Assembly: GCA_023441805.1 (NCBI GenBank) | Contig: JAEZNO010000011.1 | Coordinates: forward strand, 1 to 11,432 | Length of the DNA stretch: 11,432 nt | Direction of reading: 5' to 3' | DNA from: Bacteroidota bacterium | GTDB lineage: Bacteria > Bacteroidota > Bacteroidia > Bacteroidales > Lentimicrobiaceae | Shown here: one piece after another, positions 1-5,654 of the stretch | Layout: every line of letters begins with the position of its first letter | How positions within the stretch are numbered: the first letter of the stretch is position 1 | Made by a program: the position numbers and the translations under genes | Notes under the pieces: model-generated | Told to the model about the DNA's origin: nothing | The model's input: the letters and a program-made list of their open reading frames with translations, nothing else | The model's database searches: none

Positions 1-50
1 GCTGTTGAAAATGAGGATAACTCTGCGAGTTATCTCCCATTTCCAACAGC
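1..50. repeat. Imperfect 50-base inverted repeat (hairpin)
   Basis: The outer arms GCTGTTG (1-7) and CAACAGC (44-50) pair perfectly. An inner pair AAATG (9-13) with CATTT (38-42) follows, and the core GATAACTC (16-23) pairs with GAGTTATC (27-34) around a 3-base loop. No T-run follows, so it is not a standard intrinsic terminator. It could be a transcript 3' end structure, a REP-like palindrome or the end of a mobile repeat. Confidence 0.55.
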
Positions 51-75
51 ATCATCATTAATGAAAAAAAAGTAA
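1..75 (+). CDS. Possible C-terminal end of an upstream gene (partial)
   Basis: Frame 1 is open from the first base to a TAA at 73-75. It gives 24 residues that end in Met-Lys-Lys-Lys and have a mixed, protein-like composition (AVENEDNSASYLPF...). It could be the tail of a gene that starts before the window. Support is weak: frame 2 is also open as far as 61, the piece is too short to assign to a family, and bases 1-50 form an inverted repeat that may be structural rather than coding. Confidence 0.25.
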   Translation, partial: AVENEDNSASYLPFPTASSLMKKK

Positions 76-131
76 TAATTTTAGTAAAAAATCGGTCAAC
101 GTTATTTAGGCATTGACCATTGACCACCCAG

Positions 132-170
132 AACTAATAACTAATAACTAATTACTAATCACTAATCAAT
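132..170. repeat. Degenerate AT-rich direct repeats (ACTAATA type)
   Basis: About five imperfect copies of an 8-base unit near ACTAATAA run head to tail, just after a doubled TTGACCA (115-124). Such decayed simple repeats are common between genes in Bacteroidota. I see no coding potential in them. Confidence 0.5.
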
Positions 171-179
171 TTTCTGTTA

Positions 180-296
180 CCATCACATTCATCGAAACAA
201 TGTCTTAACAATTCCTAAGCGTTTCCTAAGCGTTTATATAAAACGCTTAGGAAACGCTTAGAAAACGCTTAGATAACGCTTCGATGAATTAGATGG
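180..296. repeat. 117-base palindrome built from 11-base units
   Basis: The whole segment is one ungapped inverted repeat centred on base 238. About 45 of 58 base pairs match. The inner 21 pairs (215-235 with 241-261) are perfect, around an ATATA loop. The outer 16 bases (180-195 with 281-296) match at 14 positions. The right arm is four 11-base units: AAACGCTTAGG (241), AAACGCTTAGA (252), AAACGCTTAGA (263) and TAACGCTTCGA (274). The left arm mirrors them at 192, 203, 214 and 225, with the two outer copies degenerate. Eleven bases is close to one helical turn, so all units would face the same side of the DNA. It could be a MITE-like element, a clustered protein-binding site, or a long RNA hairpin. 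The sequence does not say which. Confidence 0.85.
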
Positions 297-304
297 CAGT
301 GACT

Positions 305-329
305 GAATAGTGAATGATGAATAGTGAAT
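305..329. repeat. Short direct repeat (GAATAGTGAAT)
   Basis: GAATAGTGAAT occurs twice (305-315 and 319-329), separated by three bases. It lies just outside the right edge of the large palindrome and resembles the other decayed intergenic repeats in this flank. Confidence 0.45.
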
Positions 330-531
330 CTACTGTGTAAAATCCTGTCCCAGATGTTCACAGGCTAATGGGCAGTATCATGTGTTTCATCCTTATCCTT
401 CAGATTTTGGAACAACCTTAAGAAGAGCTTCAGGAAATCAACCTGAAGGCCCTCAAAGCTATTGCCTGTCATGTAGAGGAAATAATCCACCTCGAAATGG
501 TACTTTATGCTCAAGCTTAGTGACCAACTGA
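328..531 (+). pseudogene. ATG-less open frame with two CxxC pairs (possible zinc-binding remnant)
   Basis: This frame follows a stop at 325-327 and stays open for 67 codons to a TGA at 529-531. It reads as convincing protein. Cys-Pro-Arg-Cys is encoded at 346-357 and Cys-Leu-Ser-Cys at 463-474, with a polar, proline- and glycine-rich linker between them and one more Cys at 508-510. Two CxxC pairs about 39 residues apart suit a small zinc ribbon. There is no in-frame ATG, and the 5' edge runs directly into the repeat-rich stretch, so it may be a gene whose start was lost or overwritten. I cannot name a family. It could also be a chance open frame. From 532 to 631 I see no gene, only a weak GGCAC/GTGCC hairpin at 562-583. 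Confidence 0.3.
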
Positions 532-631
532 ATTGAAAGCATGTCTGTATAGGTATAACTGGGCACTATTAGTTATTGGTGCCTTCCCGATTGGCAATAA
601 TTTTCTACATTCGCTAATCGAATTATTTTAA

Positions 632-1045
632 ATGATAAGGTTGAAATTAGTCCGAAGATTTGATCCTCTATCCTACTTTAAGGACCTCCAAATAATAGTA
701 GATGGCTGTTTGTTCGATTGTAAGGACAGTAGTAATGAGATTAACCTGCCCGATGGCACATATTTAATTCAAGCGAAGTTATCACCTGGCTACCTGAGTA
801 ATACAATAATAGTAACGGAGCGTGATGATGGCAAAACTATTCTAATATACACAGGGATCAGACAGTGGATGTTGTTAACAATAGCATTCATCTTATGGAT
901 CATCACCCTCGTCTTTAAAGTCCTTACCAACTTGAATATCTTTGAACTGCCACTGCTAATCTTGTCAGCTATTCTCCTTGTGAGTTTTTTCTTTCTCTCA
1001 AAGAACAGGCAAATTGGAATTAAGATCAGTACTTTGCCCCTATAA
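632..1045 (+). CDS. Hypothetical small membrane protein, two transmembrane helices
   Basis: The 137-residue product has two parts. Residues about 1-77 are soluble and beta-rich, with a run around VDG (23-25) and LPDGTYLI (39-46) that recalls the short beta sandwich of PEGA-type domains; I rate that resemblance as weak. Two hydrophobic helices follow at about 79-98 and 104-122, then a short basic tail. There is no signal peptide. The soluble part would therefore sit on one face of the inner membrane, probably the cytoplasm, given the Arg- and Lys-rich N-terminus. No Shine-Dalgarno sequence precedes the ATG, which is normal in Bacteroidota. A 294-base gap separates it from cas6, and it is not a known CRISPR accessory, so it is probably an unrelated neighbour. 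Confidence 0.6.
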   Translation: MIRLKLVRRFDPLSYFKDLQIIVDGCLFDCKDSSNEINLPDGTYLIQAKLSPGYLSNTIIVTERDDGKTILIYTGIRQWMLLTIAFILWIITLVFKVLTNLNIFELPLLILSAILLVSFFFLSKNRQIGIKISTLPL

Positions 1046-1160
1046 ACTCAGAACTCAGATACTCAGAACTAAGAACTTATAACAACTCCAATGCCACGTC
1101 CCCAGCAACTAAAGGGTTTCTAACAACTTTGAACAACTTTTGAACTTCTTACAACCTTTC
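1046..1160. repeat. Degenerate direct repeats downstream of the membrane protein gene
   Basis: Two patches are visible. Imperfect copies of ACTCAGA occur at 1046-1078, and AACAACTTT-like units at 1122-1160. Both look like decayed intergenic simple repeats. The remainder of the 294-base gap, to 1339, is AT-rich and holds the putative upstream control region of cas6. I see no gene or strong terminator in it. Confidence 0.4.
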
Positions 1161-1194
1161 ATCTTCTGTTATTTTAATTTTTAAAACGACATAT

Positions 1195-1220
1195 TTTGAC
1201 GCAGGGGATTAATATATTTG
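1195..1220 (+). promoter_or_regulatory. Weak promoter candidate upstream of cas6
   Basis: TATATTTG at 1213-1220 fits the Bacteroidota -7 consensus TAnnTTTG, and TTTGAC at 1195-1200 resembles the -33 box. The 14 bases between the TTTG and the -7 element are shorter than the roughly 20 usually seen, so this is tentative. A TATAAT at 1292-1297 is an alternative -10 but has no convincing partner. Confidence 0.2.
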
Positions 1221-1339
1221 CGTAAAAGAGAATTTAAATATCAAGGTAGTTTGGATTTGGAAAATAAAAATATATTGAGTAGGTTTGTGGGTATAATACA
1301 ATTATTTTCAATCAATACGAAATTAGAATAAGTACACGC

Positions 1340-2119
1340 ATGAGATTTAACATTACGTTCACCCGAACCGGCAAACACAGGATGCTTCCTTTTGACTATC
1401 AATATTATCTAAGTGCCTGGATATATAAAGTAATTGGAAAAGCCGATAGTGAATTCTCACATTTCCTTCATTCAGAAGGCTTTCAGAATAATGATTACCG
1501 TAAGTTTAAGTTGTTCAACTACTCACCCCTCTACATTGGCAAACCGGTTATCTGGAAGGAGAAAAGTCTGTACGAGGTTAGAAACGAGCAGGTTAACCTC
1601 AAAGTGTCGTTCAATGTAAATGAGTCGGCTGAGAAATTTATCATGGGGCTATTCACCGATCAGAAAGCTTACATCGGCGATCAGTTCAATGGATTGGAGC
1701 TAACGGTTAGTCAGATTGAGCGATTGCCATATGCTCCAATATCACATACGCTTAATTATAAAGCCGTATCGCCAATTGTGATCAGTCAGAAGAAAGAGAC
1801 TGACCGTTATGCCCAATATTTAGGGCCTGAAGATAACGGATATGCTGATCTATTTATCAAACATCTTCTTGCAAAGCACTCCACAGTCCCTCACGTCGCA
1901 ACATTGCCGGAGGAGTATACGTGTACATTTAATTGCACCAATGAGCCGCGCTACAGGACAAAAACCATCAAGCCATACACAAAGCAGCAAAGTAAGGTCA
2001 AAGGCTATCTATATGATTTTGAACTAACCGCCCCCGAGCCACTTCACCGGCTAATATTAGCCAGCGGAGCAGGAGAGAAGAACTCAGTAGGATTTGGTTG
2101 GTGTGAGGTGAAAGGATAA
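1340..2119 (+). CDS. cas6: Cas6, CRISPR repeat-processing endoribonuclease
   Basis: Cas6 cuts the CRISPR transcript inside each repeat, leaving an 8-base repeat handle on each crRNA. The 259-residue product has the normal length for the family and two ferredoxin-like halves. HSEGF at residues 44-48 matches the position of the family's catalytic histidine, so His44 is the likely general base. The glycine-rich loop that contacts RNA is clear at the C-terminus (residues 243-253, GAGEKNSVGFG). It is the first cas gene and is set apart from cas8b by a 71-base gap; the later genes are almost contiguous. Its base composition (about 41% GC over eight hand-counted lines) is well above that of cas8b to cas3, so it may have a different history from the interference genes. 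No Shine-Dalgarno sequence is visible at the ATG. Confidence 0.93.
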   Translation: MRFNITFTRTGKHRMLPFDYQYYLSAWIYKVIGKADSEFSHFLHSEGFQNNDYRKFKLFNYSPLYIGKPVIWKEKSLYEVRNEQVNLKVSFNVNESAEKFIMGLFTDQKAYIGDQFNGLELTVSQIERLPYAPISHTLNYKAVSPIVISQKKETDRYAQYLGPEDNGYADLFIKHLLAKHSTVPHVATLPEEYTCTFNCTNEPRYRTKTIKPYTKQQSKVKGYLYDFELTAPEPLHRLILASGAGEKNSVGFGWCEVKG

Positions 2120-2132
2120 AAAAGTAGAAAAA

Positions 2133-2149
2133 GGATGATTAAATCATCC
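2133..2149. repeat. 17-base perfect palindrome between cas6 and cas8b
   Basis: GGATGATT (2133-2140) and AATCATCC (2142-2149) are exact reverse complements around one A. The site lies 14 bases after the cas6 stop. It could be an operator-type site for a dimeric regulator, or a small hairpin in the message separating cas6 from the rest. There is no T-run after it, so it is not an intrinsic terminator. Confidence 0.6.
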
Positions 2150-2190
2150 GGATTATAAAAAATGAGATTCACAAGGAAAAGAAATTTAAT

Positions 2191-3984
2191 ATGAGCTTAG
2201 AAACCGTAATTAAGATTGGAAAGTCTTATCGTCAAGTTGAAGCTGCGTGGAAATATCATGATCAAATAAATCATGTAATGAAAGACGTAAAAGCATTAGA
2301 GAAAAGTAAAAACAAGGACGGTAAAGCAATCATAACCACATTTTATGAAATCCCGGTAGTTGATATTGATAGTGAGTTTTATTTTGATATTGACAACAAA
2401 ACTGAGATTTTAGATGAGGATAAAAGGGGATATCTATATTATCTGAACTTCAAAACTTCAAAGAAAGATGCATCGAAACGCTACTTAGTAGGAGATATAG
2501 TTTATACCTGTTACATAAATAAAAAAGGATCCTTAGTTGAGAGTGGCAATTATAGGATGAATGGAGTATGGAGCAATACAGTAAAGAATGGAAAAATAGA
2601 ATTGAAATCCTCTTTTTTTGTGTGTGAGGATGTGGCTAAGGATATGGATAATGAATTTATCCAGAAATTTCGAACTGAATTTCGAAAAAGATCAGATGAA
2701 ATTGAAACATTACTTAAATCACAAGATTCGATGGTGTTACACTTTAGCTTTAATGGAAAACGATGGTTAGATATTGAGGGTATAATTGAAAGTATAGATA
2801 AAATACTTACTCAGAACTTGGTTGACAATTTTTCAGATGGAGATAAAGTTGTCTTAAATAAATATTTGTATAAAACACTAGGAGGAGTTACTCCTGAATT
2901 TATTAGCACTTCTGGATATAAAAACAAACTTTTCACAAGAGATGAAATCGTTAGCTTAATGTATGCCGGTAATGCAACTGAAAAACCTATCGTGCGATTT
3001 GGTAATATTGGAATACTTGCCTTGCCTCATTCAGAAAGGCTTTCATCAGAATCAGTTGTTGCTTTTTTTGAGAGAAATAATAATGAAATCGATGAGGAGA
3101 TTGAAAAGGAAGATGATATTAGTGAAACAGTTGAGTATGATGATTCAGATATGTTTTTTACCGATTTTGTAAATAATGACTTTGAGGACACTGTAAAGTT
3201 TGATATTATATTTACAAGTATACCTGGGTCTCCTTCAGGAGTGTTTGCCGACTTGATTGAAATATCCGATATTGAAAAAAGTCTTCTTAAGAATATAAAT
3301 CTGAAGATAAGGAATGAAGCTAAAAGCATAGAAATTATTGCAAATAGTGAATTTCCAAATTCAAAAAGGCCGTTTTACTTTGACATTAGAAGTAGCTATT
3401 TTAGAATATTTGGAGATGTCACAAAAGAAAAGAAGAAACTTCATTCACACTTATTGAAAGTCCTACCTCAGATATATTCTGATAACTATTATTCAGATCC
3501 TATCTTACTACCCGTTTTTTTAGAAAAAGTTGAATATAATATCAGGAATGGAAATCAAAGTTTTAATACCCTAAAATACGATTTGTACTTTTTAATGAAT
3601 ATACAAAAAAATAGACCGCTTATGAACATTACACAATCAAACAGCTATGCCTTAGGTAAGAATTTAGGTATTATGGCAAGACAATTTGCTGCCTGGCGAG
3701 AGGACTGTCCAATCAAATCCTTCGAAAAATCTTATGTGGGTAATCTCTCACGAAGAACCTCTTCGATAGAGGAATTAGTAAAATTTGCTGCATTTATAAA
3801 TGAGAAGTTGGTGATGCATGAAAGGTTATACCCTGATGTAAAAATCGCTTATCAACAGTTGATTGACACTATCAATAATTTTGGCAATGAAAAATACAGC
3901 AGGTACTATTGTTCCCTTGGATTTTTTACAAGCTATTACGAAACAAAATTAACCACAGTAATTAACAGAGAAAATAACAATTAA
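2191..3984 (+). CDS. cas8b: Cas8b (Csh1/TM1802-like), large subunit of type I-B Cascade
   Basis: Cas8b is the large Cascade subunit, which recognises the PAM and helps recruit Cas3. The call rests on position (directly before csh2-type cas7, cas5 and cas3), on length (597 residues, normal for Csh1-like proteins) and on the C-terminal helical region. That region includes a ...LGKNLGIMARQFAAW... stretch at about residues 489-503 and ends near FFTSYYE, similar in style to Csh1 C-termini. Cas8b sequences diverge quickly, so few motifs are diagnostic. A very acidic linker lies at about 295-335. I see no CxxC zinc-binding pair. The ATG follows an AAGGAAAAG stretch at 2174-2182 that could act as a Shine-Dalgarno sequence. 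Sampled GC is about 28%, distinctly lower than cas6. No separate cas11 gene exists, so the C-terminal part probably also supplies the small subunit. Confidence 0.85.
   Translation: MSLETVIKIGKSYRQVEAAWKYHDQINHVMKDVKALEKSKNKDGKAIITTFYEIPVVDIDSEFYFDIDNKTEILDEDKRGYLYYLNFKTSKKDASKRYLVGDIVYTCYINKKGSLVESGNYRMNGVWSNTVKNGKIELKSSFFVCEDVAKDMDNEFIQKFRTEFRKRSDEIETLLKSQDSMVLHFSFNGKRWLDIEGIIESIDKILTQNLVDNFSDGDKVVLNKYLYKTLGGVTPEFISTSGYKNKLFTRDEIVSLMYAGNATEKPIVRFGNIGILALPHSERLSSESVVAFFERNNNEIDEEIEKEDDISETVEYDDSDMFFTDFVNNDFEDTVKFDIIFTSIPGSPSGVFADLIEISDIEKSLLKNINLKIRNEAKSIEIIANSEFPNSKRPFYFDIRSSYFRIFGDVTKEKKKLHSHLLKVLPQIYSDNYYSDPILLPVFLEKVEYNIRNGNQSFNTLKYDLYFLMNIQKNRPLMNITQSNSYALGKNLGIMARQFAAWREDCPIKSFEKSYVGNLSRRTSSIEELVKFAAFINEKLVMHERLYPDVKIAYQQLIDTINNFGNEKYSRYYCSLGFFTSYYETKLTTVINRENNN
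3622..3984 (+). other. Candidate internal start for the Cas11b small subunit within cas8b
   Basis: Known type I-B systems produce the small subunit Cas11b by internal translation of the 3' part of cas8b. Here an in-frame ATG at 3622 (Met478) would give a 120-residue, mostly helical product of the expected size. An ATG at 3595 (Met469, 129 residues) is the main alternative. Neither has a Shine-Dalgarno sequence, but the A-rich run at 3603-3611, 11 to 19 bases before the 3622 ATG, suits Bacteroidota initiation. The choice of start is inference. Confidence 0.35.
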
Positions 3985-3994
3985 AACATTGCAT

Positions 3995-4972
3995 ATGGAA
4001 ACTTTTATCGAAAAATCAGAAATCCTCTTTTTATACGAGGGCAAATTTACAATCCCTAACGGCGACCCATTTACTGGAGAACAACGCTATGATGAAGAAA
4101 CTAAGCATATTTTAGTGAGCGATGTCAGAATTAAACGGTTCATTAGAGATTACTTTATTGAACAAAATCAGATTGTCCCCAACAAATATGAGGTTTTTGT
4201 CTTTAATGACAAATCACAGATTGCTGAAGGTAGTAAAGAATCAGGGGCTTCTGCAAGAATGCAATCTCTATGGGCAAAATATTATCCAACAAATAAACCG
4301 GATAAGAAACAATTGCCTAAAATAGCGATTGAATTAATGCAGAAATGCATTGATGTAAGATTATTTGGTGGAATTTCAACAGAAAAAGATGCTGCTGTGA
4401 ATATAACTGGTCCTGTTCAATTTGCATTGTTGAATCCTTCTCTCAATAAATCGGATTTGAGAATTCACCAAAACACGTCACTTTTTTCGTCGAGTGCTGA
4501 CAAATCGAGAGGAGCTATTGGTACTACGAGTGTTGTTCCATACTCATTGAATCAAATTCATGGATGGATAAATCCATACTCAGCGAAAGAAAGCAATCTA
4601 AATCAGGAAGACATAGATGAAATGTTCTCTGCCCTGTGGAATAGTATTAATAACTCAAATACCAGAAGCAAATCAAACCAAAATTCTCTGTTATTAGTCC
4701 AGATTATATACAATAATGCAAATGATAAACTGTATGGTATAGACAGATTAATTGCTATAAAAACTGATAAAGAAGAAGAGCAAATCCGCGAAATGAGTGA
4801 TTACAAGTTTGATTTTAGTGAATTGGCAGTTGCGGCTAGTTCAGTTAAAGTAAAGGAAATCAGATACTTCACGGAAATTCCTGAAATATCAAATGCGATA
4901 TCAGCCCTAAAACATGATAGAATTAAACCGATGAAAAAGTTGCATCATGAAAGGATTGAAACTACATATTAA
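3995..4972 (+). CDS. cas7: Cas7 (Csh2 family), crRNA-binding backbone of Cascade
   Basis: Cas7 forms the repeated backbone that coats the crRNA spacer. The 325-residue product carries the Csh2 signature: PNGDP at residues 21-25, DEETKHILVSDVRIKRFIRD at 33-52, VRLFGG at 121-126, ITGPVQFALLNPSL at 137-150 and VVPYSLNQIHGW at 180-191. The opening segment is the RRM-fold strand and loop typical of Cas7. I chose the ATG at 3995, 10 bases after the cas8b stop. An in-frame TTG at 3989 would add two residues (MH) but is less likely. The 3' end overlaps cas5 by 26 bases, which suggests translational coupling. Confidence 0.94.
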   Translation: METFIEKSEILFLYEGKFTIPNGDPFTGEQRYDEETKHILVSDVRIKRFIRDYFIEQNQIVPNKYEVFVFNDKSQIAEGSKESGASARMQSLWAKYYPTNKPDKKQLPKIAIELMQKCIDVRLFGGISTEKDAAVNITGPVQFALLNPSLNKSDLRIHQNTSLFSSSADKSRGAIGTTSVVPYSLNQIHGWINPYSAKESNLNQEDIDEMFSALWNSINNSNTRSKSNQNSLLLVQIIYNNANDKLYGIDRLIAIKTDKEEEQIREMSDYKFDFSELAVAASSVKVKEIRYFTEIPEISNAISALKHDRIKPMKKLHHERIETTY

Positions 4973-5654
4973 AGGCAACTGGGCTCAATTTCGCCGCGCA
5001 GAGACTAATAATAATCCTCTTTCTCACGATTTTATAACCAAAACTGCATTAATTGGGATGATTGGAGCAGTTTTAGGTAAGGAAAGAAAGGAAATGAAAC
5101 AACTATTCCCTTTGTTGAGTAAAGATTTAAAATACTGCGTCCAGATTGTCAATGAAGTAAGGAAACAATCTTGGGGATTTACATTCAGAAGTGTATCAAA
5201 TGCATGGGAAAAATCACCTAAACAAATGGAAATTATCAGAAATCCAGATTATTTCATATTGATTTGCCTTTTAGATCAGGCATGTGAGAAAAGTAAGAAA
5301 GTTTTTGATGAATTTGTTGAAAGTTGTCGAGAAGGTAAATCATGTTATGAACCGGTTTTGGGATTACATAACTGCCCTGCAGAAATAGAATTTATTGAAA
5401 CTGGTGATTTTGAATTTGTTTCTAATGATAAGTTCACAACTCATGGCTTCGTCACAAAAAATCATAAACCTGAGGACATTGAGACTTCCAATTTTAGAAT
5501 TGGATTTGACAAAGTTCCGACATATCAAAATGATGACTTCTGGAATTTGCCGGAAGAGTATGTCGAAGTTATTTATCCTTCGAATAATAGAGAAATTACT
5601 GTAAAAGGTGAACATTATATTTTTAATAAGAATTCAAGATGGTGCATGGTTTGA
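4947..5654 (+). CDS. cas5: Cas5 (Cas5h, type I-B), binds the crRNA 5' handle
   Basis: Cas5 caps the Cascade backbone and holds the 5' repeat handle of the crRNA. The N-terminus carries the Cas5h hallmark: GNWAQFRR at residues 10-17, then NPLSHDF at 23-29 and TKTALIGMIGAVLG at 31-44. The length of 235 residues is normal. There is no sign of Cas6-like catalytic activity, as expected because a separate cas6 is present. The ATG lies inside the end of cas7, and the gene's own end overlaps cas3 by 16 bases. This tight packing indicates one operon and stoichiometric translation with its Cascade partners. Confidence 0.93.
   Translation: MKGLKLHIKGNWAQFRRAETNNNPLSHDFITKTALIGMIGAVLGKERKEMKQLFPLLSKDLKYCVQIVNEVRKQSWGFTFRSVSNAWEKSPKQMEIIRNPDYFILICLLDQACEKSKKVFDEFVESCREGKSCYEPVLGLHNCPAEIEFIETGDFEFVSNDKFTTHGFVTKNHKPEDIETSNFRIGFDKVPTYQNDDFWNLPEEYVEVIYPSNNREITVKGEHYIFNKNSRWCMV

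Noticed and set aside
1305..1312. TTTTCAAT upstream of cas6, a near match to the reverse complement of the handle
   Set aside because: Only seven of eight bases match and the flanks do not resemble the repeat.
3989..3994. TTG start for cas7 two codons before the ATG
   Set aside because: The ATG at 3995 is in frame, is better placed after the cas8b stop and gives the usual Csh2 N-terminus.
4955..4962. Copies of the handle sequence ATTGAAAC inside cas genes (also 2701-2708)
   Set aside because: An eight-base match in AT-rich coding DNA is expected by chance, and similarity to the repeat does not extend, so these are not degenerate repeats or guard-RNA sites.
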